64,000 nucleotides of DNA from Sphingomonadales bacterium (GTDB taxonomy: Bacteria > Pseudomonadota > Alphaproteobacteria > Sphingomonadales > Sphingomonadaceae). The DNA is taken from positions 59,890-123,889 of the forward strand of contig JANXVZ010000026.1 in assembly GCA_025351405.1 (NCBI GenBank), written 5' to 3'. The first letter of the stretch is position 1, and each line of letters begins with the position of its first letter. The notes beneath the pieces are model-generated. The model made no database searches, was not told the origin of the DNA, and worked only from the letters and a program-made list of their open reading frames with translations. The position numbers and the translations under genes were made by a program. Shown here piece by piece: positions 1 through 8,696 of this stretch.

Positions 1-2
1 GC

Positions 3-740
3 AGTCCCAAGGCCGGGGCAGGCGCCATCGAGGGCGGCGTCGAACTGCCATATGGGTTCGAAGCGTGGCAGGTATCGCACAGCCTGGGCGCGCAGGGTCT
101 TGGCGACTACCCGGTGCCGCTGGGGTTCTGGCGCTCGGTCGGGCACAGCTTTACCGGCTTCATCGTCGAAAGCTTCATCGACGAGCTCGCCCATTCGGCA
201 GGTGCGGACCCCGGCGCATTTCGGCTGGCATTGTTGAAGGACAGCCCGCGCCATGCCGCCGTCCTGCGCGCCGCGCTCAAGGTCGGTGGACCGCTGGGAC
301 TGGTCGAGCCGGGTGTGGGGCGCGGCGTCGCACTGGTCGAAAGCTTTGGCAGCATCGTCGCGCAGGTGGCCGAGGTCGTCGTGCGTGACAACGAACCGCT
401 GCGCGTCACCAGCGTTACCGCGGTGGTGGATTGTGGCCGCGTCATCAACCCCGATACGGTGCGGGCGCAAGTCGCCGGCGGAATCATCTACGGGCTGACC
501 GCCGCCCTGCACGGCCGCTCCACTTTCGCCAATGGTGCTGCCGAACAGCGCAATTTCGACACATATCCGCTGCTGTCGATCGCCGATGCACCGGCCATCG
601 AAGTCCTCATAATGCCATCCAGCGAAAACCCCGGCGGCATCGGCGAACCCGGCACGCCGCCGATCGCACCCGCTGTCGCCAATGCGCTGTTCGCCGCCAC
701 CGGCCGCCGCGTCCGTGACCTTCCGTTGCTCGGCGCGTGA
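3..740 (+). CDS. Molybdopterin-binding subunit of an IorB-type molybdenum hydroxylase (3' part)
   Basis: C-terminal 245 residues of a large molybdenum-cofactor subunit of the xanthine dehydrogenase/aldehyde oxidase superfamily; the 5' part lies before the window. The segment PLGFWRSVGHSFTGF followed by FIDELAH is typical of isoquinoline 1-oxidoreductase beta (IorB)-type proteins, and the end has the family motif GGIGEPGTPPIAPAVANA with the conserved Glu of the Mo active site. Such enzymes hydroxylate N-heterocycles or oxidise aldehydes together with a 2Fe-2S subunit; the substrate cannot be told. The stop overlaps the GTG start of the ferrochelatase gene (GTGA), so the two are probably co-transcribed. 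The family call is firm; the IorB sub-call is an inference. Confidence 0.85.
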   Translation, partial: SPKAGAGAIEGGVELPYGFEAWQVSHSLGAQGLGDYPVPLGFWRSVGHSFTGFIVESFIDELAHSAGADPGAFRLALLKDSPRHAAVLRAALKVGGPLGLVEPGVGRGVALVESFGSIVAQVAEVVVRDNEPLRVTSVTAVVDCGRVINPDTVRAQVAGGIIYGLTAALHGRSTFANGAAEQRNFDTYPLLSIADAPAIEVLIMPSSENPGGIGEPGTPPIAPAVANALFAATGRRVRDLPLLGA

Positions 741-1792
741 ACGAGATGACCGCCAAAATCGTCGCCGCCAACACCAGGACGGACAGCGTGCTGCCGCCGG
801 AGCATCCGCGCGTCCAGGTTGGCCGCATCGGCGTTCTGCTGGTCAATCTGGGGTCCCCCGATGCGCCCGATGTGCCGAGCGTCAAGCGCTTCCTCGGTGA
901 ATTCCTGTCGGACAAGCGGGTCATCGAGATCCCTTCGATCATCTGGCAGCCGCTGCTGCGCGGGCTGATCCTCAACACCCGGCCACGCACCACGGCGGCG
1001 AACTATGCCAAGGTGTGGACGCCGGACGGATCGCCGATCACCGCCATCACCAAGGCGCAGTCGGCGGCATTGCAGGGGGCGTTCGGACCCGATGTGACCG
1101 TGGACTGGGGAATGCGCTATGGCACCCGCTCCATCGGTGAGCGCATTGCCGCGTTGATGGCGGAAGGCTGCGACCGCATCCTCGTCGCGCCGCTGTACCC
1201 GCAATATTCGTCGGCGACCAACGCCTCGGTAATCGATGCCGCCAATGCTGCACTGGGCAAGATGCGCTGGCAGCCGGCGCTGCGGACCCTGCCGCCCTAT
1301 TACGACAATCCGGACCATATCGCCGCGTTGGCGCAAAGCGTGCGCGATGGCCTGGCAGGTCTCGATTTCACCCCCGATGTGATCGTCACCAGCTTTCACG
1401 GCATGCCGCAACGAACCCTCGACCGCGGCGACCCGTATCATTGCCAGTGCCGCAAGACCGGCAGGCTGCTGGAGGCGGCACTGGACCTGCCGGTGCGGGT
1501 CACCTTCCAGTCGCGCTTTGGCCGGGCGGAATGGTTGCGGCCCTATACCGATGCGACGCTTGAGGCATTGCCGGGGGAAGGCATCGGCAAGATCGCCGTG
1601 GTTTGCCCCGGATTTTCGGCCGATTGCCTCGAAACGCTCGAAGAAGTCGCCATGGAGGGCCGCGAAACCTTCATCCATGCCGGCGGCACCGATTTTGCCT
1701 ATCTCCCCTGCCTCAACGCCAGCGAGGCCGGCATCGCCATGCTGCGTGCTTTACTGGCACGGGAACTTGCGGGCTGGGTAACGGCCCCTTAG
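737..1792 (+). CDS. hemH: Ferrochelatase
   Basis: Inserts Fe2+ into protoporphyrin IX, the last step of protohaem synthesis; acts at the cytoplasmic side of the inner membrane. The 351-residue product has the usual length and landmarks: an N-terminal GVLLVNLGSPDAP, the SFHGMPQRT motif carrying the metal-site His (about H221), and FSADCLETLEE carrying the acidic partner. Cys residues in YHCQCRKTG and CPGF are common in proteobacterial ferrochelatases. The GTG start at 737 overlaps the upstream stop by 4 nt; an ATG at 746 is an alternative that would only trim three residues. Iron-uptake genes follow within 3 kb, but a shared control is not shown. Confidence 0.95.
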   Translation: MNEMTAKIVAANTRTDSVLPPEHPRVQVGRIGVLLVNLGSPDAPDVPSVKRFLGEFLSDKRVIEIPSIIWQPLLRGLILNTRPRTTAANYAKVWTPDGSPITAITKAQSAALQGAFGPDVTVDWGMRYGTRSIGERIAALMAEGCDRILVAPLYPQYSSATNASVIDAANAALGKMRWQPALRTLPPYYDNPDHIAALAQSVRDGLAGLDFTPDVIVTSFHGMPQRTLDRGDPYHCQCRKTGRLLEAALDLPVRVTFQSRFGRAEWLRPYTDATLEALPGEGIGKIAVVCPGFSADCLETLEEVAMEGRETFIHAGGTDFAYLPCLNASEAGIAMLRALLARELAGWVTAP

Positions 1793-1843
1793 TCTGCCTC
1801 CCGGAGCGCATCAATGCGCCAAATGTGGACTGGGGAATGATCG

Positions 1844-2566
1844 ATGGCACGGGTAGCAATAGTCACGGGCGGCACGCGCGGTATCGGCGAGGCGATCTGC
1901 CTTGCGCTGAAGGAAAAAGGCATCAGCGTTGCCGCCAACTATGGTGGTGACGGTGCCAAGGCAGCGGCATTTTCGGCCCGCACCGGTATCCCGTCGTTCA
2001 AATGGAACGTTGCCGACCACCAGGCCTGCCTCGATGGCGTGGCGGCGGTCGAAGCAGCGTTGGGGCCGGTTGATATCGTCGTCAACAACGCCGGCATCAC
2101 CCGCGACGGCACCTTGATGAAGATGAGCTACGAGGCCTGGGACGAAGTCATCCGGGTCAATCTCGGCGGCTGCTTCAACATGGCCAAGGCGACGTTCGTG
2201 GGCATGAAGTCGCGTGGCTTCGGGCGAATCGTCAACATCGGTTCGATCAATGGCCAGGCCGGGCAATATGGCCAGGTCAACTACGCCGCGGCCAAATCGG
2301 GCATCCACGGCTTCACCAAGGCGCTGGCGCAGGAGGGTGCGCGCTTCGGCATCACTGTCAATGCCATCGCGCCGGGCTATATCGATACCGACATGGTCGC
2401 CGCGGTGCCGGCCGACGTGCTGGAAAAGATCGTCGCCAAAATCCCGGCCGGCCGCCTGGGCCAGGCCAGCGAAATCGCCCGTGGTGTCGCCTTCCTCGTC
2501 GGCGAGGACGCGGGCTTTGTGACGGGCTCGACGCTGAGCATCAACGGCGGCCAGCACATGTACTGA
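1844..2566 (+). CDS. phbB: Acetoacetyl-CoA reductase (NADPH), SDR family
   Basis: Reduces acetoacetyl-CoA to (R)-3-hydroxybutyryl-CoA, normally the second step of polyhydroxybutyrate synthesis. The 240-residue protein shows the Rossmann motif TGGTRGIG near the N-terminus, NNAGITRD, the catalytic Ser in IGSINGQAGQYGQVNY, and the YxxxK pair in YAAAKSG. The GQAGQYGQVNYAAAKSG stretch and the C-terminal GGQHMY are typical of PhbB rather than FabG. No phbA or phaC lies in the window. The next gene follows 27 nt downstream and may share the transcript. Confidence 0.9.
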   Translation: MARVAIVTGGTRGIGEAICLALKEKGISVAANYGGDGAKAAAFSARTGIPSFKWNVADHQACLDGVAAVEAALGPVDIVVNNAGITRDGTLMKMSYEAWDEVIRVNLGGCFNMAKATFVGMKSRGFGRIVNIGSINGQAGQYGQVNYAAAKSGIHGFTKALAQEGARFGITVNAIAPGYIDTDMVAAVPADVLEKIVAKIPAGRLGQASEIARGVAFLVGEDAGFVTGSTLSINGGQHMY

Positions 2567-2593
2567 ACCCTGTGCGAGGCGGGAGAGGGAAAC

Positions 2594-2803
2594 GTGACCG
2601 CCAAGCATTCGCTCACCATCGCCGGCCATGCCACGTCGCTGACGCTTGAGCCGGTGTTCTGGGAGGCGTTGAAGGCGGCGGCCGAAACCGAGGGCAAGGC
2701 GCTCGCGGCGCTGGTCGCCGAGATCGACGAGGCGCGCACCACCAACCTGTCGAGCGCGATCCGCGTGTGGCTTTACGAGCGCGCCGTGCAGGGCGCGGGC
2801 TGA
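2594..2803 (+). CDS. Small ribbon-helix-helix domain protein
   Basis: A 69-residue protein resembling the small ribbon-helix-helix family (RHH_4/COG4321 type) common in alphaproteobacteria: a short beta-strand segment HSLTIAGHATSLTLEP, then EPVFWEALKAAAE and a second helix ending in SSAIRVWLYERA. RHH proteins usually bind DNA as dimers, but a regulatory target is not known here. GTG or ATG choice is settled by an ATG-equivalent GTG at 2594 preceded by GGGAGAGGGAAAC, a good ribosome site. It follows phbB closely and converges with the SDR gene, whose stop is 5 nt away. Confidence 0.75.
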   Translation: MTAKHSLTIAGHATSLTLEPVFWEALKAAAETEGKALAALVAEIDEARTTNLSSAIRVWLYERAVQGAG

Positions 2804-2807
2804 CGCC

Positions 2808-3701
2808 CTACGCTGTCCGCGTCTCCCGGTCCTTGGCGTTGGTAGCCTGGATGGCGCCCTTGATCGTGCCCCAATCGTCCTTGTCGAGCGCCGACAGCGA
2901 ATGGAAATTGCCGCCTGACGCCAGCCACTGGCCCCCATCGAGCGGGATCACCGCGCCGGTGAGATATTCGCAGCCCGGCGCCATCAGGAAGACGGCGAGG
3001 TTGGTCAATTCGCTGTGCTCTCCCATCCGGCGCAGCGGGATGCTGTCGGCGCTGGTGCCGGCGCCGGTCTTGGCCGCCAGCGGCGCCGGCATCAGCCGTT
3101 CCCAGGCGCCCTTGGTGGGGAACGGCCCCGGCGCGATGGCGTTGGCGCGGATGCCCTTTGGCCCCCATTCCTGCGCCAGCGATTGCGTCATCACCGCGAC
3201 GCCGGCCTTCGACATGGCGCTGGGCACGGTGAACGGTCCGCCGGTCCATACCCAGGTGGTGACGATCGACAGGATATTGCCCTTCAGGCCGGCTTCGATC
3301 CAGCGTTTGCCCGCGGCGACGGTGGTGTTGAAGGTGCCCGCGGCAACGATCGAGGCGATGGCGTTGAAGGCGTTGGGGGACAGGTCCTCCGTCGGCGAAA
3401 TGAAATTGCCCGCGGCATTGTTGACAAGGCCGGTCAAAGGTCCGGCATCGAAGATTGCCTGCATGGCTTCGTCGATGGCGCCGCCGTTGCGGATGTCGAC
3501 CGCCATCGCCGTGACCTTGCCGCCGGTGGCGGTGCCGATTTCCCGTGCGGTTTCATCGAGCACCGCGCCGCGCCGGCCCCAGATGACGACCTCGGCCCCC
3601 AGCGCCGAAAATGCCTCCGACATCGATTTGCCGAGCCCGGTACCACCGCCGGTGACGAGGATCTTCTGGCCCTTCATCAGGCCGTCCGCGAACATCTGCA
3701 T
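2808..3701 (-). CDS. SDR oxidoreductase resembling 2,4-dienoyl-CoA reductase
   Basis: A 297-residue short-chain dehydrogenase with the nucleotide-binding motif TGGGTGLGKS near residue 20, NNAAGNF, and a C-terminal GAVIPLDGGQWL. The place of the usual catalytic YxxxK pair reads SAMSK, so the Tyr is Ser while the Lys is kept. The same substitution (PSASAK) is seen in mammalian 2,4-dienoyl-CoA reductases, which use a Tyr from elsewhere; the proteins agree around VPSAMSKAGV and LAQEWGPKGIRAN. The likely role is reduction of unsaturated fatty acyl-CoA in beta-oxidation, by family inference. The ATG at 3701 is chosen because GGGGAG lies 8 nt upstream; longer in-frame extensions lack a ribosome site. 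Confidence 0.82.
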   Translation of the reverse strand: MQMFADGLMKGQKILVTGGGTGLGKSMSEAFSALGAEVVIWGRRGAVLDETAREIGTATGGKVTAMAVDIRNGGAIDEAMQAIFDAGPLTGLVNNAAGNFISPTEDLSPNAFNAIASIVAAGTFNTTVAAGKRWIEAGLKGNILSIVTTWVWTGGPFTVPSAMSKAGVAVMTQSLAQEWGPKGIRANAIAPGPFPTKGAWERLMPAPLAAKTGAGTSADSIPLRRMGEHSELTNLAVFLMAPGCEYLTGAVIPLDGGQWLASGGNFHSLSALDKDDWGTIKGAIQATNAKDRETRTA

Positions 3702-3811
3702 CCTGTTTCTCCCCGGGTGACGGCGTTGCTGGCCGGCATAGTGCCAACATCCTGTGCGTGGCGGAAAGCTATCACAAGCGGGATGGCGTCGCACGCGACC
3801 GCGCGGGTTTA

Positions 3812-3828
3812 TTGCGAAAGACTCGCAA
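3812..3828. repeat. Perfect inverted repeat TTGCGA-N5-TCGCAA
   Basis: Two exact 6-bp half sites, TTGCGA and TCGCAA, are separated by AAGAC. It sits 5 nt before the Fur-like element and upstream of the TonB receptor start. It may be a second half of the iron-control region or a site for another regulator; this is inference from symmetry and position. Confidence 0.4.
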
Positions 3829-3832
3829 TCGC

Positions 3833-3860
3833 ATTGCAAATAAGAATGACTCGCATTATC
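3833..3860 (+). promoter_or_regulatory. Fur-box-like operator upstream of the TonB receptor
   Basis: The stretch GCAAATAAGAATGACTCGCA continued by TTATC resembles the Fur consensus built from GATAAT hexamers, with GAATGA and CATTATC elements, and lies 35-60 nt before the receptor start. Iron repression by Fur is the expected control for catecholate receptor genes. The match is by eye, not by matrix. Confidence 0.55.
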
Positions 3861-3894
3861 CCCGTGTTCATCAGCCGTTGAACAGGGTCACCGA

Positions 3895-6150
3895 ATGTCC
3901 GTTGCATTGCCGTTTTCGCTGCGTCGTCCGTTTCGCGCCGGGGTATTTGTCGCCTCTGCCGCCGCAGCGTTCATGCCGGCTGCCGCCTTTGCTGTTGACG
4001 CCGCCGACGATGACGCCGGGGCGCCGGCGATCGTCGTCACCGGGCTTCGCGATGCCGCCGCCAACCCCAACGCCGATGTCGCCGCGCCCTACAAGGTCGA
4101 CCGGTCGGCATCGGGCAAGTTCAGCGATCCCGTCGCCGATACGCCCAAATCGATCACCATCATTCCCAAGCAGGTTATCCAGGACCTTGGCGCGCTGTCG
4201 TTCCGCGATCTTGTCCGCACCCAGCCCGGGGTGACGCTGGGCACCGGCGAGGGTGGCAACGCTTTTGGCGATCGTATCTTCATCCGCGGTTTCGATGCCC
4301 GCAACGATGTCTATATCGACGGCCTGCGTGACCCTGGCGTCTCCAGCCGCGAAATCTTCGCCGTCGAACAGGTCGAAATCGTCAAGGGGCCATCGGCGAC
4401 CTATGGCGGCCGTGGCACCACCGGCGGCGCAGTCAGCCTGGTTTCCAAGGCTCCGTCCAAGGGCAATTTCATCCTGGGCGAAGTCACGGGTGGCACCGAT
4501 GCCACCCGCCGTTTCACCGCCGATATCAACCACCGGCTTTCGGACACCGTCCAAGTGCGTTTGAACGGCATGTTCCACGACGCCAATGTCGCCGGGCGCG
4601 ACGTGACGTGGAACCGCCGCTGGGGCGCTGCCGCCTCGATCGCCTGGCAGCCTGCCAGCAGCGTCGATGTCGTTGCCGATTACTACCACCTCACTTCGGA
4701 CGGCATCCCCGATTGGGGCCTGCCCTTCGACCCGCGCACCCAGCAGCCGTTCGCCGTCGACCGCCACAATTTCTACGGCATCCGGGCCCGCGATTTCACC
4801 GAAGGGCGTGCCGATATCGGCACCGTGCGGCTGGAATGGCGGCCCAGCGATGCGATCAAGCTGACCAGCAAGTCGCGCTATGGCTGGAACCGCAGCAGCT
4901 ACATCGCCTCGGCACCGGAGCGTCCGAACATCACCAACCAAGACCCGGCGCTGTGGACGGCGCAGGCCAACCCGCAGAACCGCAACGCCGTCAGCGAGAC
5001 CTGGGCCAACACCACCGAAGCCAGCTTCGACTTCGCAACCGGCGGCTTCCACCACAGGCTGCTCGCCGGGGTCGAGTTCAGCCGCGAATTGATCAGCAGC
5101 CGGCCGTTTGCTTTTGCCAGTTCCGAAACCGCCGGCGGCGTCATCATCCAGCCCGCGATCGTCGTGCTGCAGCCCATTTTCAATCCCGATGCCGATGTCG
5201 CCTATCCGCAGGTCCGCACGCTGTCGGGGGCGCGGTCGGATACCAAGGTCGTTTCCCGGGCCGTCTATGCACTCGATACCATCGACATTGCCCCGACGCT
5301 CAAGCTCAGCGGCGGGCTGCGCTATGACGATTACAGGGTCACCAACACCGGTATCTCCGCTGCGGGCATCATCACCAGCGTCGGCAACAACAGCGATTTC
5401 CTCAACTGGAACGCCGGCCTTGTGTGGAAGCCGGTGCCGCGGGCGACGCTGTATGTGTCCGCCAGCACCTCCTCGAACCCCAGCGGCGAGCAGACCGATG
5501 CCAGCGGTGTCGCCTATGGCGGCATCGGCGCCACCACCGCCAACCTCGATCCGGAGCGCAACCGCAGCTACGAGATCGGCGGCAAATACCAGGCGGGTGC
5601 CGGTGGCCATGTCCTGCTCACCGCCGCCGTGTTCCGCACCAACAAGCTCAATGCCCGCGTTGTCGATCCGACCAGCGGTGCCCAGCAGGTGCTCGCCGGC
5701 AAGCAGCGGGTCGAAGGTTTCGAAATCGGCGCGTCGGGCAACATCACCCCGCGCCTGGCGGTGTTCGGTGGCTATACCTACCTCAATGCCCGGGTGCTGG
5801 CCTCGACCAACCCGACCGTCATCGGCGGCGCCTTTCCCAATATTCCAAGGCATAGCGGATCGCTGCTGGCGACCTACCGGATCTTCGAGGGCATCACCAT
5901 CGGTGGCCAGGCCAACTACAACAGCCGCAAATTCGGCGGCAGCAGCATTGCCGGCACGGCGAGCGTCCCCGCCTATTGGCGCTTTGACGCCACCGCCAAG
6001 GCGAGCCTGTCCAGCAACGTCGAAGTCCAGCTCAACATCCTCAACCTCACCAACAAGACCTATTTCGACGCCTTGTACCGCAGTGCGACGCCGTTCTCGT
6101 ACATTGCGCCGGGCAGGTCTGCGTTGGTGACGCTGCGGGTGAAAGTGTAA
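3895..6150 (+). CDS. TonB-dependent siderophore receptor, catecholate (Fiu-like) type
   Basis: Outer-membrane receptor of 751 residues for uptake of an iron-siderophore complex driven by TonB-ExbBD. A signal peptide (Ala-rich, ending near AAAFAVDA) is followed by the plug domain with [25 protein letters not shown], and the strongly conserved [20 protein letters not shown], which is characteristic of Fiu/PiuA-type catecholate receptors; the rest is beta-barrel with a C-terminal strand ending LVTLRVKV. A PiuC/YbiX-type hydroxylase follows, as in the E. coli fiu-ybiX and Pseudomonas piuA-piuC pairs. A Fur-like site lies upstream. The exact siderophore is unknown. Confidence 0.9.
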   Translation: MSVALPFSLRRPFRAGVFVASAAAAFMPAAAFAVDAADDDAGAPAIVVTGLRDAAANPNADVAAPYKVDRSASGKFSDPVADTPKSITIIPKQVIQDLGALSFRDLVRTQPGVTLGTGEGGNAFGDRIFIRGFDARNDVYIDGLRDPGVSSREIFAVEQVEIVKGPSATYGGRGTTGGAVSLVSKAPSKGNFILGEVTGGTDATRRFTADINHRLSDTVQVRLNGMFHDANVAGRDVTWNRRWGAAASIAWQPASSVDVVADYYHLTSDGIPDWGLPFDPRTQQPFAVDRHNFYGIRARDFTEGRADIGTVRLEWRPSDAIKLTSKSRYGWNRSSYIASAPERPNITNQDPALWTAQANPQNRNAVSETWANTTEASFDFATGGFHHRLLAGVEFSRELISSRPFAFASSETAGGVIIQPAIVVLQPIFNPDADVAYPQVRTLSGARSDTKVVSRAVYALDTIDIAPTLKLSGGLRYDDYRVTNTGISAAGIITSVGNNSDFLNWNAGLVWKPVPRATLYVSASTSSNPSGEQTDASGVAYGGIGATTANLDPERNRSYEIGGKYQAGAGGHVLLTAAVFRTNKLNARVVDPTSGAQQVLAGKQRVEGFEIGASGNITPRLAVFGGYTYLNARVLASTNPTVIGGAFPNIPRHSGSLLATYRIFEGITIGGQANYNSRKFGGSSIAGTASVPAYWRFDATAKASLSSNVEVQLNILNLTNKTYFDALYRSATPFSYIAPGRSALVTLRVKV

Positions 6151-6203
6151 GGCTATCCTGCGCCGTCGCTGCTTTCCCTTTCGTTTCGCACCGGGTCCTG
6201 ACC

Positions 6204-6887
6204 ATGCTGCTTGCCATTCCGGATATACTGACCCCGGCCGAGGTTGCGGCCTGTGTCGCCGATATCGGCGCCGCAGCCTGGGTCGATGGCAAGGAGACCG
6301 CCGGCCTGCAATCGGCCGCGGTCAAGGACAATGCGCAACTGCCGCAGGGCTCGCCGGTGGCGCAGGCATGGGGTGACAGGGTGCTCGATGCGCTCGGACG
6401 CAGCGCCGAATTCGTTGCCGCGGCGCTGCCGCACCGGACCTTCCCGCCGTTGTTCAACCGTTACGCCGGCGGGCAATCGTTCGGGACTCATATCGACAAT
6501 GCCATCCGGCCCATTCGCGGCACGGCGATCAAGCTGCGTACCGACCTGTCGGCAACCCTGTTCCTCAGCGATCCAGCCACATATGATGGCGGCGAACTGG
6601 TGGTGGAGGATGCATTCGGCGCACAGGCGGTCAAGTTGCCGGCGGGATCGCTTGTGCTTTACCCGGCGTCGAGCCTGCACCACGTCAACCCGGTGACGCG
6701 CGGCGTGCGGCTGGCGAGCTTTTTCTGGGTGCAGTCGATGATCCGCGATGATGGCGCGCGGGCGCTGCTGTACGATCTCGACCGGGCCATCCAGGACCAT
6801 GTCGCCGAACATGGCCAGGGCACGCGCCATGCCGTCGAACTGACCGGCATCTACCACAACCTTGTTCGCCGCTGGGCGGAGACCTGA
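6204..6887 (+). CDS. Fe(II)/2-oxoglutarate-dependent PKHD-type hydroxylase (PiuC/YbiX)
   Basis: Cytoplasmic 227-residue dioxygenase of the PKHD-type hydroxylase family. The 2-His-1-carboxylate iron site is visible as THID (H96, D98) and [11 protein letters not shown] (H159 or H160, with the 2-oxoglutarate-binding Arg in TRG). The N-terminal [15 protein letters not shown] and the central [15 protein letters not shown] are the usual family signature. Family members are encoded beside TonB siderophore receptors and are iron-regulated; their true substrate is still unsettled. It starts 53 nt after the receptor stop and is likely co-transcribed with it. It converges with the solute-binding protein gene. 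Confidence 0.92.
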   Translation: MLLAIPDILTPAEVAACVADIGAAAWVDGKETAGLQSAAVKDNAQLPQGSPVAQAWGDRVLDALGRSAEFVAAALPHRTFPPLFNRYAGGQSFGTHIDNAIRPIRGTAIKLRTDLSATLFLSDPATYDGGELVVEDAFGAQAVKLPAGSLVLYPASSLHHVNPVTRGVRLASFFWVQSMIRDDGARALLYDLDRAIQDHVAEHGQGTRHAVELTGIYHNLVRRWAET

Positions 6888-6908
6888 ACGGGTCGACCGC
6901 GAAGCAGG

Positions 6909-8492
6909 TCAGTTCTGCCGCCCCGCCGCCAGTCTTGCCAGCGGATGGCTGCCGGCGGCATTGGGCACCCATCCGGTGACCTTGTTGCTGACCAGCGCCC
7001 AGCGTACCGGCGCAAACAGCGGCACCAGCGGCGGGCCGGCCATCAATTGCGCTTCGGCACGGGCGAGCAGCGGCGCCCGCGCATCGGGGGCGGCGGCGCG
7101 CGCTTCGGCGAGCAGGGCATCCCCGTTGGTGTCGCAGAACGCCCCGGCGCCGCAGCGCCAGCGCGACAGCATGGCGGCGACATCGGGCACCGGCATTGCC
7201 GATTCATCAAGCGCCATGTCGAAATCGCCGCGCGCCACCAGCCGGTCGAGGACCACGGCGGTAACCACGGTCACCGAGACGATGACGCCGATTCGTGCCC
7301 AGTCCGCGGCAACACTCTCGGCAATGCTGCGATGCTCCGCGCCGGGCGTCAGCAGCAGGTTTAGCCGCAAGGGCCGCGCATCGAACCAGCCGGCCGCGCC
7401 CAGCAGCGCCTTGGCCTGCGCCAGGCGCACGGCGGGGTCCGCCGTGGTCCAGTCCGGCGCGCGCCCCGGATCGAGCGACGGGGGCACCAACCCGGTCACC
7501 GGCGCCATGGCGGCAATGCCATAGCGCGCCGTCAAGCCGGTGCGTTCGACCGCTATCGCCAGTGCCAGCCGCACCTTGGGATTGCTCAGCGGCCCCGACA
7601 ACGCGTTGAGGCGGTAGCCATAGACGCCCCATAGCGGATCGAGCCGCAGTACGCCCGCCGTTGGCACCCCGCGCGCTTCCCCCAGCCCGGCCAGCCCCTC
7701 GCCGATAACGATATCGCCCTGGCCACGCACGAAAGCGCTGATCGGGGCGGTGGCATCGATGCTGGCGGACAGGTGGATCTGGGCAGGGCGCGCATCGGGG
7801 TCGCCGCTGCGGGTTCGGCGGGTGATGATGCGGTCGGTCGCGGGTCCGCTGCCGCGGTAAGCCGCAAGGGTGGGGGCATCGATGGCGATGTTGCCAGTGC
7901 CGGCGTTGCCACTGCTGTTCCCGGTCTTGCGCGCCGGCCGGGTTACCGCCAGCGCCGGGTCCGCGAGCCAGCCGAGCAGCAGCGGCGAGGCGGCATCGAG
8001 GCGAATCTCCACGACGCGGCTGGTCGGCGCCAGCACGCCGAGACGGCTTGGCGGCAATCGCCCGGCGGCGATGGCGCCGGCGGCGCTGATGCCGGCGTAC
8101 TGCAGCGCCAGCGCCGGGGCGGTGGCAGGCACAGATCCAGAGGTGCCGCGTCGCGGCTCTGCGGCGCGGCGCAGCGAGGCTACCACGTCGGCGGCAACGA
8201 ACGGGGTGCCGTCGCTCCATTTCAGCGGGCGCAGGCGCAGGATCAGGCTGTGCCCGCCGTCGACGAAGCGCCAGCTCGACGCCAGCGCCGGGATGGACAG
8301 CGCCGCACCATCGGAGGCGACCAGCGTGGGCGATTCGGCTTCGGCCGCGATGCGGCGCGCCAGGCTGTTGCCGGGCTCCGCATCGCCGATGACGGTGACG
8401 CGCAGGCGGGCGCCCTCGGGTGTGCGGTTGCCGCAGCCGCCGGCAAGCAGCAACACGCCGAGCAGCAGGTGTCGGGTCGCGCCTTTCATCAT
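6909..8492 (-). CDS. ABC transporter solute-binding lipoprotein, peptide/nickel (family 5) type
   Basis: A 527-residue family 5 solute-binding protein. The N-terminus is a lipoprotein signal (hydrophobic core, LLAGG before Cys 20 or so), which would anchor it in the periplasm. Family features include LRPLKWSDGTPFVAADVVASL near residue 100 and the C-terminal part typical of DppA/OppA-like proteins, ending in WVPNAAGSHPLARLA. The ATG pair at 8492/8489 is preceded by GGAAGG, which fixes the start; the open frame runs far upstream but without support. No permease or ATPase gene lies nearby, so it is an orphan binding protein. Substrate unknown. Confidence 0.82.
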   Translation of the reverse strand: MMKGATRHLLLGVLLLAGGCGNRTPEGARLRVTVIGDAEPGNSLARRIAAEAESPTLVASDGAALSIPALASSWRFVDGGHSLILRLRPLKWSDGTPFVAADVVASLRRAAEPRRGTSGSVPATAPALALQYAGISAAGAIAAGRLPPSRLGVLAPTSRVVEIRLDAASPLLLGWLADPALAVTRPARKTGNSSGNAGTGNIAIDAPTLAAYRGSGPATDRIITRRTRSGDPDARPAQIHLSASIDATAPISAFVRGQGDIVIGEGLAGLGEARGVPTAGVLRLDPLWGVYGYRLNALSGPLSNPKVRLALAIAVERTGLTARYGIAAMAPVTGLVPPSLDPGRAPDWTTADPAVRLAQAKALLGAAGWFDARPLRLNLLLTPGAEHRSIAESVAADWARIGVIVSVTVVTAVVLDRLVARGDFDMALDESAMPVPDVAAMLSRWRCGAGAFCDTNGDALLAEARAAAPDARAPLLARAEAQLMAGPPLVPLFAPVRWALVSNKVTGWVPNAAGSHPLARLAAGRQN

Positions 8493-8696
8493 GGCTCGCC
8501 TTCCGCGTCTGGCCAGCCCTTCTCCTAGAGCGTTTTCCAGTCCGATGTCTCCACTTGCAACGCCACAAAACGCAAAAACGGGGGCGTCGGCGCGCGACAG
8601 TCGCTGCGGGCGGGATGAAACGCACGCTAGCCGGGCTTGGCAGTGCACAACCAGCGCTTCCTTGCAGCGCCGATGCGCGGTGGTTAAGCCGGGATC

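Noticed and set aside
3871..5853. Long open frame on the minus strand across the TonB receptor gene
   Set aside because: It is the GC-driven shadow of the receptor gene; its protein has no recognisable domain and no ribosome site.
8520..8540. CTAGAG near 8526 as another promoter of the recurrent type
   Set aside because: No TTG/GTGAC hexamer stands 16-17 bp upstream, and no gene starts near it on that strand.
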